Source: Owenia fusiformis (lineage: Eukaryota > Annelida > Polychaeta > Sabellida > Oweniidae). Taken from it: a DNA stretch of 64,000 nt. The notes beneath the pieces were generated by a model, which was not told where the DNA came from, made no database searches, and saw only the letters and a program-made list of their open reading frames with translations. The stretch is taken from the NCBI GenBank assembly GCA_903813345.2, contig CAIIXF020000007.1:16600714-16664713 (forward strand), read 5' to 3'. Made by a program: the position numbers and the translations under genes. This document shows, in pieces, positions 21,686 to 34,064 of this stretch; the stretch's first letter is position 1; every line of letters starts with the position of its first letter.

Positions 21686-22535
21686 TTTTGTAGACTAGAT
21701 AGATTGTTGTTGCTATGCTATGTTTGAACGTGGAACTAATGATCTCTCCTTTACAAGATAGAATGCAGCAAGGTTTCCCAATGATATAATATTTAGCCAT
21801 TTATTCAAGAAATCCTCTTGAAAACGCGTGCAGCGCGCCATTTTTAAAGAATACGGAGTGAATACGATACGCAAGCATTATTATCTAAAAGTCTATCATA
21901 TAACTCCAATCTGTGATGATTCGTCATACTATTCTATTTAAATTAATAGTGAACCCAAAATATAATTTTTAAATACTCAAATTTAATAAATAATATTAGC
22001 ACTGAATTTGACATTAATATTGCGGCATGAGCGCAACTGCTACGGTTGCGGGAATACCGCAATGGTATTAGGAGTATTGACTGGTTTGGAAATAGACGTA
22101 TTCCGTACGGTATTGACCCTAACTCTCACTCTCAAGCTTAGTTCCCAAAATGAAAATTTTGTAGACACAAGTCATAGTTCCCATAAAATAACTAGTCTAA
22201 TCTGCATTAAAAAGTAGCTTACCTCTTGAATGAAGAACATTAGATATCTTAAAATATACTCTTTGAAATATTTTATTAAAACTGGTTGCAAACTTGTAAA
22301 ATAAACTGAAGATTTGCGAACTTATTTTCTCCATTTTCTCACCAATCGTGTCTAAATTACCAACTTAACTTGACGGTGAACTGAAAATGACTCTACACAC
22401 CTGACATCTATCGACTGTTATATATTTTAAAAGTGTACAAGTCAAACTTAAATTTGACACCCTGGATTTGACAACAACTTGATCATGAAACTGTTCACCC
22501 CACAAATTCCGGAACTTATGCGAAGAAAAACTTAC

Positions 22536-22706
22536 CCGTGATCTTGCCTGCATCCATATCCTTAATGAGTTCCTTCTTGGAAAATCCCACCTCGGAGTCA
22601 AGTTTTTCCAATCCCTGTACCCTCATGACCAGTTTGTATATGAGTTCTGGATGGACTCTGTGTCTTTTCTGTAGTAATGTTAGTGCCATTATTAGATTAT
22701 ACCACT
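22536..22706 (-). CDS. Unassigned coding exon
   Basis: 171 nt between TTACTTTCAG and GTAAGT, phases 1/1, open throughout. It reads WYNLIMALTLLQKRHRVHPE, LIYKLVMRVQGLEKLDSEVG and FSKKELIKDMDAGKITG, amphipathic and probably helical. It cannot splice in frame to KDZ exon 2, so it belongs to another transcript or an alternative 5' end. I do not recognise the family. Confidence 0.45.
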
Positions 22707-22769
22707 CTGAAAGTAAGTTCGATACTATTCTACATATTTTGACCTATAGTCTTGATAATAATTAATTGA

Positions 22770-23110
22770 GTAGTGGATTTTTATCACCACTTCCAACCAT
22801 GGTGGTTTGAAAACCATAGTTTCAAATATTGTCAAGATACACATGCCATAAAATTTGTATAACCTATATCAAAAAGAATTCCACATTCAAATGTGTCATT
22901 TTCTACCCCGGCCACAGAGACGTACGTATTATACTGTAGGCCTAGTCATAAACAATTTCGAACGACTAAATGTTTGATTATGATATCGTGTAAATTCCAT
23001 TGTGGGATCCACAGCCTTTACTATCCTTTTGGAATAGTTCAGACAAAAACGTTAGGTAAAGAGGGACTCTGATAAATCAGAATGTGTAAATTCCATCACG
23101 TATCAGCTAG
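22770..23110. other. Repeat-derived, no gene
   Basis: Positions 22797-22866 (CCATGGTGGTTTGA ... TCAAGATACACATGCC) resemble 9612-9680 in direct orientation. I see nothing else. Confidence 0.4.
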
Positions 23111-23115
23111 CATAC

Positions 23116-23626
23116 TGGAGAGGTTAAGCTTTGCATATATAATCGAAACTGAACCTGTACGTATCACTCGACCATATACAAATTCATGTAGCCTTCTCAT
23201 ATAAATAGCCGTTCAAATCCAGTGTTTGTTTAGACTACACCATAGCGTGTAATGATTCTATAGTATGTCATTGATGCGGTTTTATAGCTGGTTTTCTAAT
23301 ACATATTTTAAACGAGCTCGTTTCGTAAGATTTTTGGCGCTAAATCATGCATGACATATATCATCGTGTTCAGCAAGAATTCAACTGTGCATCGAAATCA
23401 AAATTGACAGCATAGTGTTCAATAGACACGAGTAAAATGGTTCCCGTTGACCCAACGTCAAATATTCAAATCTCCCGTTCTAAACCCGAAACTCTGAAGC
23501 TGAAAGAGTATCTGAAGTAGACTAAGCGCGCATAAAACTATGAGCGCTCGATACATTCCTTTGTTAATTTTTGTACTTTGCGTTCACGGTTACGTTGTGA
23601 AAAACATCGTTAGCTTAACCTCTCCA
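23116..23626. mobile_element. 0.5-kb element with TGGAGAGGTTAAGCT termini
   Basis: TGGAGAGGTTAAGCT at 23116 and its exact complement AGCTTAACCTCTCCA ending at 23626. The adjacent TTGCATATATAATCGAAAC resembles the start of the 135-bp MITE at 11654, so it may be a longer relative. No ORF. Confidence 0.7.
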
Positions 23627-24284
23627 CTATCTCAACCTATGAACTAACTTACGTCCGAAGCATCCCTAATATTTATTTCAATTTTCAACAGTGATACGCA
23701 CAGAATTTCCAGACTGTTACAACACCGTTTGCCAGATGAGACAAGTCAAAGAAAAATTTTGAACAACATGTAACTCAGTAAGGCTATTCAATTCAGTATT
23801 TCCCCATAATTGAATTTGTGACTAGATATGTGTGTTCCTGTGGTGATTATTTTAAGGTTAATTTATCATTCAATTCTCAAGTAACTCAATTCGTACATGT
23901 ACTTACGTCAAGTATTCCACATGCGTCTCCGTTGTCAGAATTGTTGCACGCACGCACGTATTTCCTAGGTACACTGAAATAGCAATCATAGAACACCCAC
24001 TCACAAAACTCACTCAATCATGTGAAAACATAATTGTTTATTCCAACCAATAAGAACACTTCCTTATAGTAGGTAAGATAATTCAAAGGTCATTCAATAC
24101 ACATTAATTCAATACACTCAAAGCGTACAATTCATATGAAGTTAATCCTATTAGTTCAGCATTCACTTTCAAATTACTGTTGCAAGTTATTGCCATGTAA
24201 TCCATACTTCCATGTATGTAATAATCACAGTATTCAATATATCTCAACTATCTCCATACCTTTTACCAAAAGTCAATTCCATGC

Positions 24285-24555
24285 TATGGGTAAAAACCCC
24301 CTTCAAATATGAGCAATGGGTAATACACCCCCTGACTGCATCTCAAAATGCATTAATACAAATAATGGGCAATACACCCCCTGATAATTGGGTAATACAC
24401 CCCTGGCTGCTTCTCACGCAGCTAAACTATGGCAAAATGGGTAGTACACTCCCTGGCTGCTTCTCATGCAGCTAAACTATGGCAAAATGGGCAATACACC
24501 CCCTGTCTGCTTTCATGCAGCTAAACATGGGCAATACACCCCCTAGACTGTATCA
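24285..24555. repeat. Minisatellite, ~62-bp units (GGGCAATACACCCCCTG)
   Basis: GGGTAATACACCCCCTG or GGGCAATACACCCCCTG recurs about six times; the middle units include GGCTGCTTCTCATGCAGC and TAAACTATGGCAAAAT. Units vary by internal deletion. Confidence 0.75.
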
Positions 24556-25081
24556 CATGATGTGACTAAAATCACTCAATATCACCTAAAACTTTCGTAC
24601 ATCAGATTCCCAATGGCAGTAGGCAAAAAACTGAAGTCACAACTAATGCTCCTAACGTGAAGGCATAAACGATATAAAGTAGCGTACTTGCAAAATTTAC
24701 AGCAACACTAAGTTATATGTTTGAGTAGCTCTGTCAATTGCACGTCTGCACTGGTCAAAATCGCTCAATATACTGATTGGCTTGTTCACATGAATATGTA
24801 TAGATGTCACTTAGGATAAGAATAAAGCAAGAGGAACCATTATAGGAACTAGGATACATTAGGGCTTGAGTTGAGAAAGACTATCATCATTGTACAGTTG
24901 TTATTATGAATGCATATTGTAATTTGAGAAATTCAACGATCTACCATGGTAGTTAATGCAAAAAATAGCTACAAGTCTAAGGAATCCCAAACTGTCATAA
25001 TCAAAAGCCATTTTGAAATTCAGCTGCCATCTTAAACAAAATTTTCTTGAGCAGAGGTCCTTTGTCCTCAGCATCAGTATA

Positions 25082-26718
25082 CCCTCTGTAAAGAAAAAAG
25101 GTGCATGGTCCTTTATCAGTCATATATTTTTTATTTTCTATATTATCATACTAAACAATCAGATGTGCAATTTATGCATACGTGGGCCAAATGGAGGAAA
25201 CTTCGAAGGATTTTGGAAATATGGTAAAAAGTTAGAATGGATCGAATAGAACAACTCACAAATCGTGAGTGTGACTTTTTTCTTTAAATTGTCGTCATAT
25301 GTAAATATGAGAAATAAAATATCAAGCAATGAATTCAATAAGAAGATCTTGTGAGACATAAATTCAAATTTTCAGTTTAGTTTAGAGCAATGCACCATTT
25401 TAAAAAGTTTTCAATCCAGTAAAACTTTACAAAAAAATCAGTTCCTAGAATGACAGTTTGATTAATTACAACCACTTTGTGATAGCATTTGAGGTAATAT
25501 CTGTTACGCGGTAAACACGATACAAAAATATGTCATATTCCGCAACGAATATGGCATATTCACTTGCGGTGTATGACAGATTCACCTGCGGTATATGGCA
25601 TACACACTAACCAATGAGAACGTGATACGGAAGTACGCAATTGTCAATTGCATCGATTGAACGAACAAGTAAAACGTTATAAATCATTATAATAATTACT
25701 GAATCAACAGTACTGTGTATCGAATATATTAACTTAGCAGAAGTATCAGTCACCAATCTCGCATAATAAACTTAATCAATCCAGGATTCATATATTAGTA
25801 CTCGACGCACTAACGATATTGGTAATCCAGCGTAGTTTTACATTTCAGTCGATTCTCGCAACCGATCAAATCAAGGCTTTCTGTATCACGTTTTCACCTG
25901 CGGTATATGTCATATTCACCTGCCGTACATGGCATATTCCGCAAATGAGTATGAAATATTCCGCAGGTGAGTATCGGGTATTCACTGAAATCAATGTATC
26001 GCATATTCACTGAGGAATAGCACATACTCACCTGCAGAATATGCCATATACTGCAGGTGAGTATGGCATATTCACCCGTATCACAAATACCGCGCAACCA
26101 TGAATGTATGCCATATACCGCGTAACAATATCCTTTAAATTCAGAAGTCCCTCCTCTGTTCAAAATTAGGGGTGTGGGTAACATATATATCAATAAACTT
26201 GAAATTATAAGATGATTTAAACCCCTTGCCTTTCACAAACACCCATAAATATGTTATACTTCTTAAACTTAGCATATGCATACCAGATGTCAGATGTGAA
26301 TATACAAATGTGTTTATTGAGCAAAATGGTTATATTCTACCGTTAATTTTACTACTATTTAAGTGGTAAAATCGTCTGAAAATCGTGTTTTGAGACAGGC
26401 TTTACAATGGTATGAAGCATTTTACATATAGAAAATGAAGACCCAGTCATAGAAGAAATGTAAAACACTACATATAATTGCAAATTGTAATTTATGACGT
26501 AATTTAGAGGAAAAAGGCACATTAGTGAGTTTGTGAGACAATGTTTTAAATCATTTCTAACTTTTTTTAAATTTCATTTAATTTTCACCAGATTATTCAC
26601 CAGATTTTCACCAGTTATTCACAATGTGTATACAATATAGAGTTTAGTATGATTATACAAAATATTAATAATGATATGACTGATAAAGGACCATGCACCC
26701 TTTTTATTTACAGAGGGT
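25082..26718. repeat. Inverted-repeat pair flanking a nested element
   Basis: CCCTCTGTAAAGAAAAAAGG and TGCATGGTCCTTTATCAGTC at 25082-25120 are matched in inverse orientation at 26678-26718. Arms are about 75 bp and enclose the 25502-26127 element. Diverged direct copies of CAGCTGCCAT...GCAGAG lie outside at about 25020 and 26862. Confidence 0.6.
25502..26127. mobile_element. 0.63-kb DNA element packed with GGCATATTCACCTGCGG repeats
   Basis: Termini TGTTACGCGGTA and TACCGCGTAACA (12 bp, perfect), flanked by ATATC at 25497-25501 and 26128-26132, a 5-bp duplication. The interior holds many copies, in both orientations, of CACCTGCGGTATATGGCATA-like 20-24-bp modules. No transposase; a non-autonomous element built from subterminal repeats. 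Confidence 0.8.
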
Positions 26719-28592
26719 ATAAAATTTGAACCAAATCAGCTAACTGGTATTAAGTAATCAAGTATAACATTCTTTTATGAAAAATGGTGGCCATTGTATT
26801 AAATAATCAAGGATTGCTTTTCTCTATGAAAAATGGCAGCCCTTTTAAAATTCAGCTGCCATATTTCTTTTCCAGCAGAGCTCCTGCGTCCCTATGTAGG
26901 CTTCAGCATATACAATGTGAATGGAATCTATCTAGTGTCACCCTTTTGGAGTGTCATCCATTTATAGTGTCATCCTTTTCTTCCAACCGGGATAATAATA
27001 TCTAATATAATCAATATCTGAGTTGTACATGAATGTGTTCATGTAAGGATGTCATGAAATTCTTACTTACCCACTTATTTTGTTGTTAGCATCAGTACTC
27101 AAAGCTGTACAAATAGAATCGTGGATTACACTGGCTCATTAGTAAATGTATTTGTTTTGGAAGACATTATCCTAATATATGAGTAGGTAGGTATGTTTCG
27201 AAATGTTCTTAAATCTTGTCTTTCGATACTTGTCTACAGGTTTCCAGGCAAACCTTTTCGTGGATTCATCTGAAATCTTCAGGAATGTTTCTATATATAG
27301 ACAGGTTCCAATTCTAATAATTCAAGTTTTTGAGGCATTTTTTAGAAAAAGTAACAGACCTATTTTTACTCGATCAGTTTTTCATGCTGATAAAGATATT
27401 AAAAGATGACAGCTCAACGGGGTGGTCACGACACTGAATTTTGGCATGTTTACCCCCCTAGGAAAATATTCTAGGGGGTACTATGAAACTAGTTCATAAC
27501 TCAAAGGATATATGAGCTATTGTTCTGAGTTGTACACCATACATTGCTAGTACAAATATGAATACTATCCTAAAGTTATAGGGTGATACCCTTATTGGTC
27601 TCAGAAAAAATACAATAAACAGGAAAAAGATACGCAATTTTTGTCTTGCCAATTTTATATTTGTAGCTTCAAGCAAAATATGACAGCTTTAACAGCTCAT
27701 AGTAGTATTCTAAAAACATTTCCAGGCTATATGGGGTATTGTAATACATCTATTTTAGTTATGAAGTACTATTTTGTAATTTTAATATGACTTTATAGTG
27801 CCCTACCCCTGGAAAATTGAAGAAAGTGGATGTGGTGAATTTAATCATTTTGCAGCATTAAGTTAGAAACATGTATTGATAGACACCAAATCAATAAATT
27901 CATACCATCATCAAATGTTAGGTGACATTCTAATTCATTTATTACTAGAATATAGGACTTAAGATATTCTATATGTAAGTTTTCAATTTAGTACATGTAT
28001 CATAATGAAATCTAGTGTAATCACATACTAGAGAGGACATTGACATAAAGTCTAAACATTATAATCATCAATTGATCTCATTTGAGCAACTAGACTATGG
28101 TGGTCATCGTGCGCAAGTAATGTACTACAGTGCCCCATGTACTAGGGCACGAGTCATTTGAGCCATATATACCTCCTGGTATATACCTTTACAACCCATT
28201 CAGAAGGGTCATTTACAATGTGCAAAACATGGCAAAAGTTCCGTAAAACTGTTACTTCTCATCATCTGACCATATAGCAGTCCTCATTAAGCCATGATGC
28301 ATCACAGCCAGATGTTAGAAAAGTAGCTAAGAATCTTTTTTATTAACCAAAGATGACTTTCCCACCGATGTTGCATCACACTGTACTGTCAACTGTACAT
28401 GTTGCTTTCAATTTTGTTTACTCTACATAGATCTGATTCTACATTTAAATACCAAGACTTCAGTTTACTTCAACTGTCATGACTAAAGCATTTGATAGTA
28501 TTTACATAATAATGTTATAAAGGAGCATGTAGGTTATCGCAAACAACTTCAGACAATGGTCCTTTTTCCATATAGCTTTGAAATCTCGTTAA

Positions 28593-29129
28593 AGGGTGAC
28601 GCATATCGTTTAGCAAATCGAACGCTCGTTTCTGGTGTTGCTCACCGTTTAGTATAAAAGGCCCGATGTTGTTGTGTCAACACCTCTAACTGTTATATAG
28701 CATAAGTATATTATAGATCGTCACACATTTATAAAAGGATGATTTTTATTTTGACAAATCAATTCCACATTTATGGGTGAAGTTTCAGGATCTTCTATTT
28801 GTGTACAATAAGGAAAAATTGGCATCTAAATTTCCCCATAACGTAATAGCACACAGCTTGGCATATGAAATATCCTACAAATGAAACAAAGCAAGACAAA
28901 CCGGTTTCTAATACAAGGATTTATATTATATTGGCTGTTGTATTCTTTGAACGCAATTACTCTTTGGATAACGTTTTCAAAATCATTATAAACGGATTAC
29001 TTTATCTCAAAGACAATTTCAATAAACTGGATTTTACAGAACTCCCCTTATTTCTTAAAAATGGACTGATCCAGTTGATTCGCCTGGAGCCGCCATATTG
29101 TTTTTATACGGGATGCTTATCGGAACCCT
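28593..29129. mobile_element. 537-bp TTAA-flanked element, copy 1
   Basis: TTAA at 28589-28592 and 29130-29133. Ends AGGGTGACGCATATCG and ATCGGAACCCT, sharing a short inverted AGGGT. Copy 2 is at 46771-47342 in the same orientation, with a 38-nt indel and few substitutions. TTAA targeting is typical of piggyBac and Kolobok elements. It contains an ORF region (28865-29158) whose last 50 or so codons are unchanged at protein level in copy 2. Confidence 0.8.
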
Positions 29130-29133
29130 TTAA

Positions 29134-30206
29134 GGTCTTGTTTTTAATGAGATTTTAGGAGATCTGCATTTTTAACCATTAAAAACTAATGTTTTCTTCC
29201 ATCTGATGGCATATTTGAATTCTGTGAGTAATTCTCTATCAAAACAACTTTGATTTGCACTGTAATTTACCATTATTCAAATTCTAATGATTAACTGGTT
29301 GTCTAAAAAAGGTCGGGCTAAATCCCCATTGACACAATGCTGAAAAACCTTTAAAAGTTCATTTCTACAAGGATCACAATTTTAATGTGAAACCACAATC
29401 CACATGTCAATAAGATCATATAGTTACATTCCAATGGTGTTTTAAGTTTATCCAAATGCAATTACTTCTTAAATCAAGAAATTAAGTGACTCTGGCAATA
29501 CATTTACATGTATTCTAGCCCTACCCAAGCTCTACCAATACCCATAATGCCATCTAGTTTCATTTATATGGAAAAAGGTCAATTCTAACTTGAATTATGA
29601 ATATTTTCTGACCATGAACATAGGTATATCTTTTAGATCTATTCATTATCTTCAAGAAAAGTAAATATAATGATTAATCAGACCTAAGTGATATTAAAGG
29701 GAATGGCCCAATCAACATACTTTTTACTAAAAATGATGACCTAGTTTTTACCAAAGATGCAACCTTTAATTATATTGTTGAATGCATAATTAGAATATGC
29801 TTTGAGACATGTTCATTTTCCTAAGAGGAAAAGTGGATTGCTCCAGGGACTTTAAAGACACTGAATTTGGATGACCAAAATGAACTGAAACCAATGAATA
29901 GCATGAATTTTTTCAAAGGGGAAATAACATGGGGAACACTAATCTTAGGGGAATTCAGTTTTCGTTTCAAGAGCTATTTGATATATTAAAATAAAGAATA
30001 GTAATGCATTAAACATTGTTATTAAAATGATTGCATTTTTGGTGAAAATGAGGTCAACAACTTTGAAAAAATATATTGATGGGTTGATTGCTAGTGAAAT
30101 ATCTCCGAGTCCGATTGACTTTATTATCCCTGTATACCTGTCTTCATGGTCTGGAAATAGTCATAATCAAAGATATAACTGTCTGAAATTGTTTGTGATA
30201 ACTTAC
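29134..30206. other. No gene seen
   Basis: AT-rich sequence unique to the left arm side of the large inverted repeat; only short ORFs, no recognisable repeats or RNA genes. Confidence 0.4.
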
Positions 30207-30259
30207 AACAGGATCTTAAGAGGTTCTGGACAAATCATTTGATTCTGGACTTGACATAT

Positions 30260-30740
30260 TTTTTTTCCAACGAAATCACATCCAAGGGTTGAATTTTTAT
30301 TGGATATTTAGAGAGCGAGTCCTGTATTGATTTCAATAAAAAGGTTAAAATAGAACGCTATTTGAGAGTTAATCTTATACTTTCATTACATTGATAAATT
30401 AAGGCAAATTCTGAAAAATTTTAAAGTGCATTTTTTATGAAATATTATCCAAGTATTTAGATGAAACGGTCTTATTTAAATACAAATCATAACATGATGA
30501 TATTTTTTCATAAAATATTTCTTCAAGAAATTCAATTGAAGGCTCAAGATAAAACGAGCTAATTTAGGTGAAAACCCTTACATGATGATGTGTTTTCATG
30601 ACTTCTTTCATAAAATTCCATCAAGGGGTGAAAATAAAATGATCGAATTTAAGTGATTTAAGGATCACGAGGATAGGTTTTCTTGGATATTTTCTATGAA
30701 ATCCCATCCAGTGGTCAAGGTAAAATTTTTATTTGGTATA
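30260..30740. repeat. Degenerate ~105-bp tandem modules in the arm
   Basis: Phrases like TTTCATGAAATTCCATCAAGG and GATAAAATGAGCTAATTTA-type recur three or four times, and inverted in the right arm (39480-39700). A related module lies near 38280-38400. Confidence 0.5.
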
Positions 30741-30989
30741 TTTGGTCACGTGTTCGAACCCATAGAACCATATAGGAACGTCATTTTGAATGTTACGTGA
30801 TAAATCCATATAAGGCTTTTAGAACAATGTGGGGAAAGATGAGGGGAAACCCCTGACACCTGTTCACGATTTTATCCGAACGTTCATCGGATCATTTCGG
30901 TTTTTATGCACTTCATTATTTTACCGAAGTTTGCCGATTCGATTCGTCGTATTTCGGAATATTGGGGACAATTTTATACTCCATTGGGA

Positions 30990-31345
30990 GTATTTTTAAT
31001 CTACTTCTTATTACGAAGATTCCCGAACCTTGTTCGGATTAATCCGGATTTTCTGACCTACTTAATCTACCGAGATTTAACGAGTTTACATTCGGCTCAT
31101 TTCGGAATCCTGGTGACAATTTTATACTCCATTGGAGTATTTTTGATCTACTTCTCTGGATTTTTGATCTACTTCTTATGACGAAGATTCCCGAATCAGT
31201 TCGGATTAATCCGGATTTTCTGACCTACTTTATCTACCGAGATTTAACGAGTTAACATTCGTCTCATTTCGGAATCCTGGTGACAATTTTATACTCCATT
31301 GGAGTATTTTTGATCTACTTTTTCTGGATTTTGCCCTACTTATTA
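30990..31345. repeat. ~167-bp tandem repeat in the arm
   Basis: TTCGGATTAATCCGGATTTT occurs at 31033 and 31200; CATTGGAGTATTTTTGATCT and GGAATCCTGGTGACAATTTT recur with the same spacing, about 2-3 units. The right arm (38850-39200) has the inverse with shorter units. Confidence 0.75.
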
Positions 31346-31379
31346 TAAGTTGACAGCAAGCAAATCAAAAAGTTCGCCA

Positions 31380-31445
31380 TGAACGGGTTTCGATCGACTA
31401 ACCTAGAGAGTGGAAGCTAAACACGCTAGCCATGAGGCTAACGTT
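31380..31445 (-). other. tRNA-like pol III promoter remnant (left arm)
   Basis: On the - strand an A-box-like TTAGCCTCATGGCTAAC-type sequence is followed about 40 nt later by a B-box-like GATCGAAACCCG. The same pair occurs on the + strand of the right arm at 38740-38797. This suggests a tRNA-derived segment in the arms. It does not fold as an intact tRNA. Confidence 0.3.
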
Positions 31446-31662
31446 TACCTGTGTGAGATGATAAAAGTATCATATATTTATACGGAGCGTCAATTTAGAA
31501 TGATCTTCGCTTTCGACTCCACTTAGATACAACTCGTCAGTTGTATCCAGAATAGGTGAACGCCTATGGTGTTAGTGAATAACCAAATCCCAGGCGAGTG
31601 GTTCGTATCCCACCGTGATATGTTATTTTTGCTTTATTAATACGACAGAAAGGAGCAAGGTG

Positions 31663-33600
31663 TAGGTTTGAAAACAAGACGTACGTTTATTTCAATACAG
31701 TTTTAGAAACATTAACCTCTGATAATTGAAGGATTTCCACTTCTGAAGCGCGACTAGATCTAAGAAGTTCATTAATCAAGACAGTGTAAACCTCTTAGAT
31801 ATATGTTAGACAATGTACACGCCCCGTGTGGAATCAACTAAATGTTACATTTTGGATTTCATTGAGATCCTGTCATAGTCCTAAAATTAATTTTTCTGGA
31901 ACATCATTTTTTCAACACTGATACAAATTTCCCTGACATTTCCATGACATGTCTACGGTTTCAAAATTCCCGGACTCTTTGGCCCTTTTTGACCTTATTT
32001 TAAAATTCTCTGACATTTCAGGCACTTGGAAAATTAAATCAAAACCCTGACATTTCCAGGTGTGTACGAACGCTGGAATTATTCTTAAAATATCCTTCAA
32101 ACAAAAGGGGAAAATGCTATGCACAAATACTCTAATTTAGTTTGTATTGTAATGCGTTGTATTACATTGCATTGCATTGTATTGTGTATTTATTTGAGTG
32201 TCCGTTGACGGTAAAGAAGGCATTTAAAAGTTATTTGTGAAACTTAATAAACTTAATAAACAATACTTTAACAGTATTCTGTTATGGCAAAGTATATTTC
32301 ATTTTTTCTCTTGTTCTCTACAATCTGCGTTGAGGACACTGAAGCATATGTCTGTATTTTGTTGGTGGGGAACAGCGTATCCTATCGTTCACGGAGCAAA
32401 TTCAACTCTCGTTCACGAGTACCTTGTTTTTGGGCTCTTGTCCCAAAGATAACGATTGTATAAGGTTGCATAATCAGGATTATGAGCTTTCATGTTCTCA
32501 TAGTTACATCTGTTGTAAAACGAATCTTGTCGCAACCTCTGCGAATCACGACAGCATAACATTTGAATCACGTTGACATCATTGCAAAATTAGGCTAAAT
32601 ATGCTAAGTCAAGACGTTAATTAGCCCACGAAAGTTCATGGGTAACTTGAGAACTACAAAATACAACCAAATACTTTTCGAACGTACAATAGCAATATTT
32701 CTCACCTAACGTCTTCATAGTTTTAGGAACGTATTTTAAACGCATGATAGCCAAATATATCAAGATACTATATCTGCCTAAATGAAGTTATCTAGTGTTT
32801 ACAAAGTTTTGAAATATATTATATCCAGATCCATCAGAAATTAACTTATCCATTTACATTACTTTACTAGTTCTAGTATCTTGCATGACTCGTTCATAAG
32901 AATTCTTTAATTCTACCTCGTTCCCAATACGTCCTCAGACAGACAAGAAATTGAAGTCACACCCGTTTGTTTGCGTGGCATATTTATACGTATACGCACT
33001 TTCTCTGATTATTGTCAAATACATTTCAGGAGAAGAACATAAAAAACAAATGCCTGAAACGAATGCCGAAACATAAATCCCAAGTGATTAAGTATAGAAT
33101 GTTTTATTCTTTTACGATTTGATAAGAGACCGAGACTAAGAAATTAAATGCGACGAAATATTTTGACAACGTAATTTGTATACTGTTTTATTCTTAAAGT
33201 TCTATGCGATAAATTATTTTATCTGTTTCAAAATGTTTCATTTTATTTTGCCTATATAAAAGAGATTGAAGAAGATAAGATAAACTGTTCCGTAATATAT
33301 ATTGTGTTTTAATAACCTTTTTTTAGAATCACAATGTAAAATAAATCTCCCGTTCCTGCCATTCTGGTAACGCCATGCAATGGATGCAATTCAAAGTGAG
33401 AGAGAGATCTATGAATAACAGAATGCGTCCATGCCATTAATTTGGCCAAATACATGGCATGAAACTGACGTAAGTTTAAGTAAGCTACGCCCCCCGCTTT
33501 CTCTGGTAAATTATGACTTTATTTTTCGGAGTAATGGGTTTCGGACAACTGGGTTTCGGAGAACTGGGGTGTACCCGATTACGCTTTGCACGCCGCTTTA
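31663..33600. other. Loop region of the large inverted repeat, no gene
   Basis: Between the arms. Short ORFs only. A run of ATTGCATTGCATTGTATTG near 32150-32190 is low-complexity. I see no gene. Confidence 0.4.
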
Positions 33601-33626
33601 AAATCCCGATGTCTCCAGAGGTAGTT

Positions 33627-34060
33627 TAATCCGGTAGCCGACAGGCGTTTCTTGCATAATTGAATACAAGCTAACCTTATATTCGCGAATGCAACTAACG
33701 CCTTCCGGCTACCTGATTAACCCAGTATAATATGACCAAGTCATTTAAATATGAATGGAATAGTGGCAGGTACTATTCGTATTGACATGAGTTTCCAGTA
33801 AAATAATAGGTTAATCCGGTAGCCGACAGGCGTTAGTTGCATTTGCGAATACAAGCTAAGACTATGATTTGGGAATGGAAGATTTCAGCTTCCGGATTAA
33901 CCTACCATTCTATGGGCGACTCATTTAAATATGAAAAGAACCTGACAATATTCCATTGATATTTTAATGAATTGCCCATAAAATAGTAAAGTAGGTTTAT
34001 CCGGTAGCCGACAGGCGTTAGCGGCATTCGCGAATACAAGCTCCTTTATTTCATAATTTG
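33627..34060. repeat. ~185-bp tandem repeat with foldback GGTAGCCGACAGGCGTTAG modules
   Basis: ATCCGGTAGCCGACAGGCGT recurs at about 33629, 33812 and 33999. The first unit is a hairpin: its second half (AATGCAACTAACGCC, GGCTACCTGATTAA) is the inverse of the first half of units 2 and 3. CATTTAAATATGAA spacers also repeat. Confidence 0.8.
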
Positions 34061-34064
34061 GGAA

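Larger units (their letters stand above)
27297..31662. repeat. Left arm of a very large inverted repeat
   Basis: 27302-27850 is the inverse of 40620-41126 (plus 49025-49081 beyond an insertion), and 30207-31662 is the inverse of 38520-39955. In between, 27850-30207 has no counterpart in the right arm, whose gap is only about 665 bp; this extra DNA includes a TTAA element. The only long ORF (30906-31181) is made of the tandem repeat described separately. Confidence 0.8.

Noticed and set aside
21300-21800. Several overlapping ORFs around 21.3-21.8 kb
   Set aside because: They overlap a foldback repeat and KDZ exon 1 in other frames; none has family or splice support.
25894-26193. 99-codon - strand ORF
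   Set aside because: Made of the GGCATATTCACCTGC modules of the 25502-26127 element.
30906-31181. 91-codon ORF (MHFIILPKFADS...), mirrored at 39001-39255
   Set aside because: It consists of the ~167-bp tandem repeat in the arms of the giant inverted repeat. The ORF appears twice only because the arms are duplicated.
31600-31625. Intact tRNA gene (GTGGTTCGTATCCCAC T-arm-like)
   Set aside because: Only a T-arm-like piece is present; no matching acceptor or D arm could be folded.
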